64,000 nucleotides of DNA from an uncultured Lachnospiraceae bacterium. Its GTDB lineage: Bacteria; Bacillota; Clostridia; Lachnospirales; Lachnospiraceae. The position numbers and the translations under genes were made by a program. This document shows, one piece after another, positions 25,164-33,662 of the stretch. The stretch is taken from positions 484,286-548,285 of the forward strand of contig CABSCP010000001.1 of the NCBI GenBank assembly GCA_902476265.1. Direction: 5' to 3'. Numbering within the stretch: the first letter of the stretch is position 1; each line of letters begins with the position of its first letter. The notes below the pieces were generated by a model. It was not told where the DNA came from. It saw only the letters and a list, made by a program, of their open reading frames with translations, and made no database searches.

Positions 25164-27347
25164 ATGAAAAACGGAATTGAAAAAATAACAGAGAAACTGA
25201 TCGCATTGAATGAAGAAAACGCTGCTGCAGATACGTTTCGGTACTTGCCGGTCGATGAATTTGCGCCGGAATATGCTACTTTGATAGAAGCGGTGAACAA
25301 ATCCATCGAAGTGGGGGAGACCCGGATCAGGCAGGAAAAACGAAATCTGGAAATGATCAATGATATCATTCGTTCCGGCATGTGGAGCATGGACTTTGAT
25401 GAGCACGGAAAGATGACAAAGGTAACCTGGAGTCAGGCCTTCCGCTATATGCTCGGCTTCCAGAATACCGAAGATTTCCCGGACGAGCTGGAGGCCTGGT
25501 CGGACAGGCTGCACCCGGAGGATAAGGCGGCAACCATGGAAGCCTATTGGGCGGCTGTGGCGGGTAGGGGACCGTATGATGTAGAGTACCGCATTTTAAC
25601 AAAGCAGGGAGAATACAAATGGTTCCGTGACACGGGAGAGGTGGCAAGGCGGGAGGACGGCAGTCCCAGCATGGTGATCGGGACGTTTCATGACATCACG
25701 GAAAAAAAGGAAAATGAACGGCTGACCCTGGAGAAACTGGCTGTGCAGCAGGCCCTGGAAACTTATAAGCTGGAAAGTCAGCATGATATCGAAGAAACGC
25801 TGGAAGGGGCCAGAACCGGAATCTGGGCCATCGAACTGGAAGACGGGTGCGAACCTCGGATGTATGCGGACAGGACCATGCGGAACCTTCTCGGCATACA
25901 ACAGGAGATTTCACCGGAGCAGTGTTACAGAATTTGGTTTGACAACATTGATCCGGGATATGTGAATCTGGTTTTGAACGCGGTGGAGGAAATCAGGAAG
26001 AACAGACGCAGTGAAGTCAGCTACCCGTGGAACCACCCCTTGCTGGGAGAAATTTATGTGCGCTGCGGAGGCCTGTTGGATGATAAATTCGCCAAGAAAG
26101 GAATCCGGCTGAAAGGATATCATCAGGATATCACGGAAACCATGATCACACAGCAGAAGCAGGAAAAAGAACTGATGGAAGCCCTTACGGAAGCAAAGCG
26201 GGCCAATCTGGCGAAAACGGAGTTTCTTTCCCACATGTCCCACGATATCCGGACCCCCATCAACGGCATTCTGGGAATGCTCTCCATCAGTGAGAAAAAT
26301 CCGGATGATCCGGTCAAACGGAAAGAGTGCAGGGAAAAAATAAGGACTTCGGCGGAACATCTGCTTTCACTGATCAATGACGTTCTGGATATCAGCAAAC
26401 TGGAAAGCGGCACTTTTGCCTTTGAAAAGGAACGGTTTAATCTATATGATGTATTGGAGAATTGCCTGGAAATCCTGGGGCCTCAGGCGGAAGAACAGGG
26501 GATTATGCTAAAAGAGGAGTCGGTGGGACTGGCCCATTCAAGACTGGTGGGAAGTCCGCTGCACTTAAGACAGATATTAATTAATATTGTGGGCAACGGG
26601 ATTAAATACAATCGTCCAAACGGAAAGGTTTCCATTCGGACGGAGGAACTGTCGGCGGCAGACGGGACAGCGGTCTATCGCTTCACCATTCAGGATACGG
26701 GAATCGGCATGAGCGAAGAATTTAAGCAGCATCTTTTTGAACCTTTCACGCAGGAAAACAGCGATGCCAGGACCTGTTACCGGGGGACGGGGCTTGGCAT
26801 GGCAATCACCAAGAATCTGACGGAGCAGATGGGCGGGACGATTTTGGTGGAAAGCGAATTGGGAAAAGGCAGTAAATTTACGGTGATTCTTCCCCTTTTG
26901 CTGGACACGGAGCAGGATCAGGAATCCCCGGGAGAGGCCGATGAAGAAGTCGTAGACATTTCCGGCATGAAAATCCTGCTGGTGGAGGATAATGAAATCA
27001 ACAGAGAGATTACCCAGTATATGTTGGAAGATGCCGGGGTGACGGTGATCAATGCCGAGAACGGAAAGGAAGCGGTGGATATTTTTGAAAATTCATCCGC
27101 CGGGGAATTCGACTGCATTCTCATGGATATCATGATGCCTGTGATGAACGGACTGGAGGCGGCCCGCGCCATCCGCAGCATGGAGCGGGAGGATGCGCGG
27201 ACCGTGCCGATCATCGCGCTGTCTGCAAACGCTTTTATCGAGGATGTGCACAAGACCAGGGAAGCCGGGATGAATGAACATCTGGCCAAGCCCCTGGACA
27301 TGGAAAAAGTGTTCCGCGTAATCGCGGAATATGCAAAAAGACCGTAG
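25164..27347 (+). CDS. Soluble PAS-containing hybrid histidine kinase
   Basis: The protein has 727 residues and no membrane segment. Its order is a helical N terminus, a PAS domain (about 75-190, WSMDFDEHGKMTKVTWS through FHDITEKK), a second PAS-like domain (about 225-335, ending in HQDITETM), HisKA with SHMSHDIRTPINGILG, HATPase (NIVGNGIKYNRPNG, DTGIGMSEEF, GTGLGM), and a receiver with VEDNEINREI and Asp in ILMDIMMPVMNG. It is an internal-signal hybrid kinase without an output domain. The frame opens at 25089, but a promoter TATAAT covers that ATG; ATG 25164 after GAGGGAA is more likely. Confidence 0.9.
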   Translation: MKNGIEKITEKLIALNEENAAADTFRYLPVDEFAPEYATLIEAVNKSIEVGETRIRQEKRNLEMINDIIRSGMWSMDFDEHGKMTKVTWSQAFRYMLGFQNTEDFPDELEAWSDRLHPEDKAATMEAYWAAVAGRGPYDVEYRILTKQGEYKWFRDTGEVARREDGSPSMVIGTFHDITEKKENERLTLEKLAVQQALETYKLESQHDIEETLEGARTGIWAIELEDGCEPRMYADRTMRNLLGIQQEISPEQCYRIWFDNIDPGYVNLVLNAVEEIRKNRRSEVSYPWNHPLLGEIYVRCGGLLDDKFAKKGIRLKGYHQDITETMITQQKQEKELMEALTEAKRANLAKTEFLSHMSHDIRTPINGILGMLSISEKNPDDPVKRKECREKIRTSAEHLLSLINDVLDISKLESGTFAFEKERFNLYDVLENCLEILGPQAEEQGIMLKEESVGLAHSRLVGSPLHLRQILINIVGNGIKYNRPNGKVSIRTEELSAADGTAVYRFTIQDTGIGMSEEFKQHLFEPFTQENSDARTCYRGTGLGMAITKNLTEQMGGTILVESELGKGSKFTVILPLLLDTEQDQESPGEADEEVVDISGMKILLVEDNEINREITQYMLEDAGVTVINAENGKEAVDIFENSSAGEFDCILMDIMMPVMNGLEAARAIRSMEREDARTVPIIALSANAFIEDVHKTREAGMNEHLAKPLDMEKVFRVIAEYAKRP

Positions 27348-27350
27348 GGA

Positions 27351-27377
27351 GGGGCGCTAAATTGCGCCCCCCTTTTT
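27351..27377 (+). terminator. Terminator after the soluble hybrid kinase gene
   Basis: GGGGCGC (27351-27357) pairs with GCGCCCC (27364-27370), followed by CCTTTTT. It overlaps the stop of the convergent permease gene. Confidence 0.8.
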
Positions 27378-28109
27378 GTAAAAAAGCCCGCCCGCCGTCA
27401 CACAGCAGATCATGAGAGCCAGCAGAAACCAGACGCTGGTTTGGTATTCAGAAAACGGGGCGCCCAAAAATGCGCCCTGCAGCACATCCACAGCGTGAGT
27501 CAGCGGCAGAATACGGGAAAAACGCTGTATCCCTTCCGGCAGCATCATACGGGGCATAGTGGAGCCGGATAAAAAGATCATCACAAAATAGGAAACGTAG
27601 CAGAACAGACTGCATATTTTTTCCGTAGGCGCGATTGCGGTGAAGAAAAATCCCAGGGAAAAAATGGCGCCCATGGATAACAGCAGGGAAAAGGCGATGG
27701 CAGTAGCGCTGCCGCCCACCCGGATATGGAAGAAAAGTTTTCCGACGACAAACAGGAGGCAGAAGCCTGCCAGTGTCATGATGAAATTGACGATGATCTG
27801 TGCGGTGATAATCAGTCCTTTCCCACAGGGAGAAGCATCAAAACGCTTATAAATCCCGCTCTCTTTGTATCCGGAAATGGTCAGAGGAAAGGCCATCAGT
27901 CCGGTCACACCGATGATCATGGCAGAATAACCGGGGACGGAAACATCCATGGAGCCCTGGCCGTTAAAGTAGGGAGAAGGGTCATTCCCATAGATGCTGC
28001 CGAACAAAAGCAGCATCAGCACAGGGAAGGCAAAGGTAAAAAAGAAACCGAAAAAATCACGGACAAAAAGCAGCGTTTCTGTTTTTATGGCGGCAGTCAG
28101 TTTTTTCAT
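27357..28109 (-). CDS. ABC-2 type transporter permease
   Basis: The 250-residue protein has six hydrophobic segments and the ABC-2 membrane fold, including a cytosolic FFGFFFTFAFPVLMLLLFG entry and a TMPRMMLPEGIQRFSRILPLTHAVD segment typical of these permeases. With the upstream ATPase it makes an exporter of unknown substrate. The stop of the ATPase overlaps this start (TGATG at 28109). The open frame extends upstream, but GGAGG sits seven bases before ATG 28109. Confidence 0.85.
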   Translation of the reverse strand: MKKLTAAIKTETLLFVRDFFGFFFTFAFPVLMLLLFGSIYGNDPSPYFNGQGSMDVSVPGYSAMIIGVTGLMAFPLTISGYKESGIYKRFDASPCGKGLIITAQIIVNFIMTLAGFCLLFVVGKLFFHIRVGGSATAIAFSLLLSMGAIFSLGFFFTAIAPTEKICSLFCYVSYFVMIFLSGSTMPRMMLPEGIQRFSRILPLTHAVDVLQGAFLGAPFSEYQTSVWFLLALMICCVTAGGLFYKKGGAI

Positions 28110-28879
28110 CATAAATCCTCCAGACGAATCACATTGGTTTTCGGGGAAAGCAGGAGATAAATTTTCTCCAGCGAGAGGGAATCGTTCCATTGACCGGCCG
28201 GAATCCGTTCTTTGGCATAGGCCCGGAACGCTTCCTGGGTGCCTGTAAAAATACACTTCCCGTTCAGCAGGAATAAAAGCCGGTCGGCCAGTTCCTCCAC
28301 CTCATCCATATAGTGGGAAACCAACAGGATCGTAGTGCCTGCCTGGCGGATGCGTTTTAAATTTTCCCACATGCCGTGGCGGATTTCGGGATCCAGGCCG
28401 GTGGTCAGTTCATCCAAAATCAGGAGCTTCGGACGGGGCAGCAGGGCTAAAAGGATGGAAAGACGCTGCTTCTCCCCGCCGGACAGCTTCCGGACCGACC
28501 GGTTTTCCTTTTCGGACAGGCCCAGCTGTGCGGACAGCGCTTTCCAGTCCGCCGGATTTTCATAAAAAGAAGAAAACAGGGCGCAGAGCTCCTTCACTTT
28601 GATATGGGGAGGATAGTGCGCCTCCTGCAGCTGGACGCCCATTTCCCGATACATGCTGCTCCGGTTCCGGAAAGGATCCTTTCCCAAAACGGTGATTTTT
28701 CCGGAAGAAGGCTTGCGCAGGCCTTCCAGACATTCCATGGCAGAGGTTTTGCCGGAACCGTTGGGGCCGATCACCGCCAGAATTTCTTCTTCATAAAAAG
28801 AGAAGCTCAAATCGTCCACCGCAGTCAGCGTTTTATATTTTATTGTCAGATTTTCTACTTTTCCCAATGCTTCACTCAA
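28109..28879 (-). CDS. ABC transporter ATP-binding protein
   Basis: The 256-residue ATPase has Walker A GPNGSGKTS (about 38-46), a Q loop in VQLQEAHYP, signature KLSGGEKQR, and Walker B LLILDELTTGLD followed by the SHYMDE switch. It pairs with the permease downstream. The pair is divergent from a LytTR-DUF3021 operon, an arrangement in which the LytTR regulator commonly controls the exporter (inference). Confidence 0.9.
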   Translation of the reverse strand: MSEALGKVENLTIKYKTLTAVDDLSFSFYEEEILAVIGPNGSGKTSAMECLEGLRKPSSGKITVLGKDPFRNRSSMYREMGVQLQEAHYPPHIKVKELCALFSSFYENPADWKALSAQLGLSEKENRSVRKLSGGEKQRLSILLALLPRPKLLILDELTTGLDPEIRHGMWENLKRIRQAGTTILLVSHYMDEVEELADRLLFLLNGKCIFTGTQEAFRAYAKERIPAGQWNDSLSLEKIYLLLSPKTNVIRLEDL

Positions 28880-29100
28880 TTGTTTGCCCTCCTTACTTTG
28901 ATGACTCCATCATAGAAGAAGCAGAGGAGGGTTACAAGAGGAGCAGTGTATCCTGCCGTTTTTCCGGAGTAAAATGCCGGGTGGCAGGAATGAAATGCAT
29001 ACAAAACCGGGACAAATGTGATAGAATAAACAGGAAAGAAAAAACAGGCGGATCCGGACCTGTGCCGGAGGAGAAAGCTGTTTTGGACAGGGGGAAATCC

Positions 29101-29544
29101 ATGCGAGTTGATTTGGAAATTGATCCGGGCTGCACAGAGCCCTATGCGATTTTACATATTAAAAAACTGACGCCCGCCCTGCAGGCGGCAGTGGAAATTT
29201 TGGAAAAAGAAGGATCGGACACTGTATTTACGGCCCAGCGGGAAGGAAAGCTGTTTTTTATCGAACCGGACAGCATCGACGTGATCCGCACCGAGGGGCG
29301 GGAACTGGTCCTGTACGACAGCGCGAAAACCAGATACCTTTTAAACAGGCCTCTTTATGAAATCCAGGAAAAGCTGGGGAAAAACTTTGTGCGCATTTCC
29401 AAGTCGGCGCTCATCAATTTCAGAAGGATCAGCCATGTGGAAGCCGCCTTTAACGGCACCATGGAGGTGGTCATGAAAAACGGGATAGAGGAAGTCATCA
29501 CACGGAGTTTCCGGAAGCAGTTTAAAGAACGGTTGGGGGTGTAA
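29101..29544 (+). CDS. LytTR DNA-binding domain protein
   Basis: The 147-residue protein has a short N-terminal segment and a C-terminal LytTR domain (about 45-145) with IEPDSIDVIRTEGRELVLYD, FVRISKSALINFRRI and TRSFRKQFKERLG, typical of this fold. It has no receiver domain, so it is a one-component LytTR regulator. It is paired with DUF3021 three bases downstream; such pairs are frequent in Firmicutes. ATG 29101 is set by GGGGG six bases upstream; the open frame extends further but upstream codons do not look coding. Confidence 0.88.
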   Translation: MRVDLEIDPGCTEPYAILHIKKLTPALQAAVEILEKEGSDTVFTAQREGKLFFIEPDSIDVIRTEGRELVLYDSAKTRYLLNRPLYEIQEKLGKNFVRISKSALINFRRISHVEAAFNGTMEVVMKNGIEEVITRSFRKQFKERLGV

Positions 29545-29547
29545 AGA

Positions 29548-29988
29548 ATGCTGAAAAAAATAATACACTATCTGTTTTACGGAATTTCCTGGGGCTGCAT
29601 CTGCTTTGTGCTGACAGGGCTGATCGGCTATGAGATTGCAGGAAGCGCCTGGCTGGAACCGGTCATCGCCGATTTCCCCAGACAGGCTTTTGGCAGCATG
29701 CTGGTGGGGATCTGCTGTGCTTCCAGCGCGATTTTCTATACGCTGAAACGCTTTCCTCTCTGGGCGGCCGTGCTGATTCATTTCGGGGTGGGGCTGGGAG
29801 GTTTCTTCTCCGTTGCCTTCTGGCTGGGCTGGATGCCTTTGCAGGCAGGATGGCAGGTCATCAGCTTTATTTTGATCGGGGTATTCTCCTTTGTCTGCAT
29901 CTGGGCGGTTTTCTATTTTTACAACAGACATGAAGCGGAAAAATTGAACAAAAGGCTTCGTGAGCTGGAGAAAGAAGAGGAAAAGTGA
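29548..29988 (+). CDS. DUF3021 membrane protein
   Basis: The 146-residue protein has four hydrophobic helices and a charged C-terminal tail (RHEAEKLNKRLRELEKEEEK). This is the DUF3021 pattern, which goes with LytTR regulators and probably works as a membrane anchor or anti-activator for them. The gene lies three bases after the LytTR stop. Confidence 0.82.
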   Translation: MLKKIIHYLFYGISWGCICFVLTGLIGYEIAGSAWLEPVIADFPRQAFGSMLVGICCASSAIFYTLKRFPLWAAVLIHFGVGLGGFFSVAFWLGWMPLQAGWQVISFILIGVFSFVCIWAVFYFYNRHEAEKLNKRLRELEKEEEK

Positions 29989-29995
29989 TTGGGGA

Positions 29996-30046
29996 TTGAC
30001 AGCGGTAAGGCGGTCTGCTACAATGATACATACCGAATGAATGTAA
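29996..30046 (+). promoter_or_regulatory. tetR promoter with operator site A
   Basis: TTGACA (29996-30001) and TACAAT (30019-30024) are 17 bases apart. Directly after the -10, the 21-base stretch at 30026-30046 (ATACATACCG, then AATGAATGTAA) has ATACAT near one end and ATGTA near the other. A near copy in inverted orientation stands at 30765-30785 before the ABC exporter genes (18 of 21 positions equal). This suggests a TetR operator (inference). Confidence 0.65.
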
Positions 30047-30058
30047 AGGAGAAGGGCG

Positions 30059-30712
30059 ATGGCCAGAAATAAATATCCGGAAGTTACGGTTGAGAAAATT
30101 TTGGACGCAGCCATGCGCCTGTTTATGGAAAAAGGATACGATAATACCACGATCCAGGATATCGTAAGCGAACTGGGCGGCATGACGAAGGGCGCGGTTT
30201 ACCATCATTTCAAGTCCAAAGAAGAAATCATGGACGCGGTGGGAGACAGAATGTTTTCCGAGAACAATCCCTTCGAGGCGGTTTTTAACCGTTCCGATTT
30301 AAATGGTCTTGAGAAGCTGCGGGAGATGATCCGGCTCAATCAGGCCGATCAGAGAAGGATGGATCTGAATATACAGTCCATGCCGATTTTGAAAAATCCC
30401 AGGGTGCTGGCAGGGATGATTGAATCCAACCGGAAAATTCTGACCCCGTATTTTTACAGGCTGATTGAGGAAGGGATAAAGGACGGTTCCATCTGTACCG
30501 CTTATCCCAGTGAACTTTCGGAGCTGATTCCGCTTCTGACCAGTTTGTGGCTGGCGCCTACGGTATATCCTGCCACAGCGCAGGAAATGCTTCGGAAATT
30601 CCGGTTCATCGGAGAGATGCTGGAAAAAATGGGGCTTCCCATTATGAATGATGAAATTATGAAACTGGCGGAAGAATATTTTGTGAGAATAGAGCAGGCC
30701 GGTACAGAGTAG
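30059..30712 (+). CDS. TetR family transcriptional regulator
   Basis: The 217-residue protein has an N-terminal TetR helix-turn-helix (EKILDAAMRLFMEKGYDNTTIQDI, then GMTKGAVYHHFKSKEEI) and a helical ligand domain. It probably controls itself and the downstream ABC exporter genes, since similar 21-base sites lie at both promoters. AAGGAG lies before ATG 30059. Confidence 0.9.
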   Translation: MARNKYPEVTVEKILDAAMRLFMEKGYDNTTIQDIVSELGGMTKGAVYHHFKSKEEIMDAVGDRMFSENNPFEAVFNRSDLNGLEKLREMIRLNQADQRRMDLNIQSMPILKNPRVLAGMIESNRKILTPYFYRLIEEGIKDGSICTAYPSELSELIPLLTSLWLAPTVYPATAQEMLRKFRFIGEMLEKMGLPIMNDEIMKLAEEYFVRIEQAGTE

Positions 30713-30764
30713 AGAACAGAAAAGGGAAAGTTCGCAAAGCGTGCTTTCCAATCTTTTTAGCCAT

Positions 30765-30840
30765 ATACATTCATGCGGTAGGTATGAAAGAGGCGGAACG
30801 CCTTTTTTATTTCAGAATAAACATACCTTTAGAAGGTATG
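30765..30840 (+). promoter_or_regulatory. Operator site B and inverted repeat before the ABC exporter genes
   Basis: The stretch 30765-30785 is an inverted near copy of the tetR operator site at 30026-30046. Further down lies a separate perfect inverted repeat, CATACCTT (30822-30829) and AAGGTATG (30833-30840), just before the AAGGAG of the ATPase gene. A short AGGCG-GAA-CGCCT hairpin with T6 (30791-30807) between them may be a weak terminator or attenuator. Confidence 0.5.
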
Positions 30841-30855
30841 AAAAGGAGAAGATGG

Positions 30856-31584
30856 ATGGAACCGATTGTAAAAACGAAACAACTGACAAAAGTGTTTTCG
30901 GGCAGGGAGGTGGTTCGGGGGCTGGATCTTTGTGTGGAACAGGGAACAATCTATGGGCTGCTTGGAAGAAACGGGGCAGGAAAAACGACGGTATTTAAAC
31001 TGCTTTTAGGACTGCTTACGCCAACCAGGGGAGAGGCACAGCTTTTCGGAATGGACAGTGTCAGTCAAAACCGGGAGATTCTCAGACGGACGGGGAGTCT
31101 GATTGAAACGCCGATTTTCTACGAGCATCTTTCTGCCACCGAGAATCTGGCGCTGCATCTGGCCTACATGGGGCTGAAAGAACAGGGGATGGAGGAGGCT
31201 TTAAAACGGGTGGGCCTTTCCGGGACGGGCAGCCAGGCTGTGTCCACTTTTTCCCTGGGAATGCGGCAGCGGCTCGCAATTGCCAGAGCGCTCATCCACA
31301 GACCGAAACTGCTGATCCTGGATGAACCGGCCAACGGACTGGATCCGGTGGGAATCAGGGAGATGCGGGAACTGTTTCTGGAACTGGTAAAAAAAGAGGG
31401 CATGACGATTCTGCTGTCCAGCCACATCCTTTCGGAAATCGAACAGATGGCGGACCGCGTGGGCATTATCGCGGACGGGATCATGGTGGAGGAAACCACG
31501 CCCAAAGAAGTGAAAGAGAGGAATGCAGGGAGTATGGAGGATTATTTTATTGCGATGACGGCGGGAGGGAAAAAGCATGAGTGA
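30856..31584 (+). CDS. ABC transporter ATP-binding protein (ABC-2 exporter)
   Basis: The 242-residue ATPase has Walker A GRNGAGKTT, signature FSLGMRQRL, Walker B LLILDEPANGLD and the SSHILSE switch, as in the BcrA/antibiotic-export subfamily. The start ATG 30856 lies seven bases after GGAG. The gene overlaps the permease by eight bases. The adjacent tetR and shared operator-like sites suggest inducible export of a toxic compound. Confidence 0.9.
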   Translation: MEPIVKTKQLTKVFSGREVVRGLDLCVEQGTIYGLLGRNGAGKTTVFKLLLGLLTPTRGEAQLFGMDSVSQNREILRRTGSLIETPIFYEHLSATENLALHLAYMGLKEQGMEEALKRVGLSGTGSQAVSTFSLGMRQRLAIARALIHRPKLLILDEPANGLDPVGIREMRELFLELVKKEGMTILLSSHILSEIEQMADRVGIIADGIMVEETTPKEVKERNAGSMEDYFIAMTAGGKKHE

Positions 31585-32284
31585 ACTGATCGGACTGGAG
31601 CGCAGAAGAACGAGTATGCGCGGATACCGTTTTGCATCCGGCCTTCTTTTTTTATTTCTGTTGGGAATGCTCTGCCTGTTTGCGGCGGTTCCTTCCATGG
31701 AACCCGGAGAAGCGAAGGAAGAACTGTTCTGTTCTTTTGCAGGGCTGGGGACGATGAATAATGTTCTTTCTACGGCGGCGTTTACCATTTTGTCGGCCGT
31801 GATGGCTTCCAAAGTGGTGATTGAAGAGTATAGCGGAAAGCGGGCCATTCTTCTGTTCGCATATCCGGTCAGCCGGCGGAAAATTTTGGCGGCAAAACTG
31901 ACACTGGTGTACGGATACAGCATGTTGTCCATGGCGGTTTGTGCCGGAGCAGCCTTCCTGCTTTTTTGTCTGGGCGCCTTTCTGGTTCCACTTGAGGCGG
32001 GCAGGCCGGTGACAGCGGACTTTCTGTATACGGGAGTTTCTCTGCTGTGTGATATCGTCACTGCGGGCGCGCTGGGCATCGTAGCGCTTTGGATCGGATT
32101 CTGCAGAAAATCCGTTTCGTCGGCTGTGGTAGCGGCTGTCATTCTGGCATCTGCGGCCTGTCAGCTGACTGCGGTTTCCTTTCAGACGCCGATGGCAGCC
32201 CTTCTTTTAACTGTTTTGGCAGGAGGGGCAGCGGTTCTGGCGCTGCGCGGTTTATTTTTCAAAATCGAACATATGGAGGTTTAA
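31577..32284 (+). CDS. ABC-2 type permease
   Basis: The 235-residue protein has six hydrophobic segments and an EEYSGKRAILLFAYPVSRRKIL loop typical of ABC-2 permeases paired with BcrA-type ATPases. Its start overlaps the ATPase end. Substrate unknown. Confidence 0.85.
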   Translation: MSELIGLERRRTSMRGYRFASGLLFLFLLGMLCLFAAVPSMEPGEAKEELFCSFAGLGTMNNVLSTAAFTILSAVMASKVVIEEYSGKRAILLFAYPVSRRKILAAKLTLVYGYSMLSMAVCAGAAFLLFCLGAFLVPLEAGRPVTADFLYTGVSLLCDIVTAGALGIVALWIGFCRKSVSSAVVAAVILASAACQLTAVSFQTPMAALLLTVLAGGAAVLALRGLFFKIEHMEV

Positions 32285-32290
32285 AAGACG

Positions 32291-33562
32291 TTGAATAACA
32301 GACTTTTTTCGAAAAACTTTACGCTTCTGGTATTGGGCCAGGTCAGTTCTCTTCTGGGCAACTACACGCTGAAATTCGCCCTGTCCATGTACGTGCTGGA
32401 GCAGACCGGCTCGGCGGCTGTTTTTGCGACGCTTCTGGCGGTGTCCATGGTGCCCATGATCCTGCTGTCTCCTTTTGGGGGGATGCTGGCAGACCGGATG
32501 AACAGGCGCAATCTGATGGTAATGCTGGATGTGATTTCCGGCTGCAGCGTACTGGCTCTGTTTTTTATGAGCAGAGAGAACACGGGAATTTTGCTGATTG
32601 CGGTCCTTTTGATGTTCCTCTCGGTGCTGGGCGCTTTTGAGTCGCCTACGGTGCAGGCCTGTGTGCCCCAGATGCAGACCGGGGACAATATCTTAAAGGG
32701 AAACGCGGTGGTCAATCAGATTTCCGCAGTTACGGGGCTGGTCACCCCTTTTGCAGGCAGTTTTTTTTATACGGCATTCGGCCTCAGGGCGGTGCTGGCG
32801 GTGACCTCTCTGTGCTTTTTTGTAACCGCCCTGCTGGAATGCTTCATCCGTCTGGAATATCAAAAACCGGTGGAAAAGCAGTCCGTCATCAAAATAGTCA
32901 AAAGCGATTTTTCCGACAGCATCCGTTTCCTGGGAAAAGAGCAGCCAAACGTATTAAAACTTTTGTTTTTGGCGGCCCTTGCCAGCTTTTTTGCCATCGG
33001 ACTTATGGCGGTGGGCTTCCCGTTTCTTGTCCGCAATGTACTGGGGTTGTCGGCGCAGTACTACGGCGCAGCGGAAAGCGCAGTGGGCGCGGCGGCAGTG
33101 GTCGGCGGTCTGTCGGTGAGCCTGCTGGCGGGGAAGCTGAAAGTGGAGAAACTCAACCGGATGATCATACTGCTGGGAGTGGGACTCTTCCCGGCGGGAA
33201 TCGCATTTCTGCTTCCGGTCAGCACCTTTGTGAAATACCTGGTTCTGGTCCTGTCCTTTTGTGTGGGACAGATCGCCTGCAATATTTTTTCCATCTTTGC
33301 TCTGTCTGTGATCCAGGAGCGGACGCCGCAGCAGCTCACGGGAAAAGTCATGTCCTATGTATTCACGGTGTCGATGTGCGCACAGCCGTTAGGGCAGCTG
33401 GTCTATGGCTTTTTGTTCGATGCGTCTGCCAAAAATCCGGCAGTGGTACTGCTTTTGACCGGCGCGGCCATCGGCGCCATCGGCTGGCTGTCGGGCGGCT
33501 TTTTTAAGAGATTTGGGGAAGAAGGGAAACAGGAAGAGGAAAAAAGAAAGCGAAAAGATTGA
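32291..33562 (+). CDS. MFS transporter
   Basis: The 423-residue major facilitator protein has 12 predicted helices, with the loop 2-3 motif GGMLADRMNRRNLM and a charged C-terminal tail (EEGKQEEEKRKRK). It resembles macrolide/multidrug-type MFS exporters (MefA-like grouping); the substrate is uncertain. It starts with TTG at 32291, 11 bases after GGAGG, and follows the ABC permease by six bases, so the TetR-linked operon may carry two exporters. Confidence 0.85.
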   Translation: MNNRLFSKNFTLLVLGQVSSLLGNYTLKFALSMYVLEQTGSAAVFATLLAVSMVPMILLSPFGGMLADRMNRRNLMVMLDVISGCSVLALFFMSRENTGILLIAVLLMFLSVLGAFESPTVQACVPQMQTGDNILKGNAVVNQISAVTGLVTPFAGSFFYTAFGLRAVLAVTSLCFFVTALLECFIRLEYQKPVEKQSVIKIVKSDFSDSIRFLGKEQPNVLKLLFLAALASFFAIGLMAVGFPFLVRNVLGLSAQYYGAAESAVGAAAVVGGLSVSLLAGKLKVEKLNRMIILLGVGLFPAGIAFLLPVSTFVKYLVLVLSFCVGQIACNIFSIFALSVIQERTPQQLTGKVMSYVFTVSMCAQPLGQLVYGFLFDASAKNPAVVLLLTGAAIGAIGWLSGGFFKRFGEEGKQEEEKRKRKD

Positions 33563-33662
33563 AGGATATGAGGAAGTGTGGCATTATAATATAAAGACTG
33601 GCAGTCAATGATTTGAATTTTCTAACATATACGATATCTTATGAAGAAAGAAGGTGATTTGG

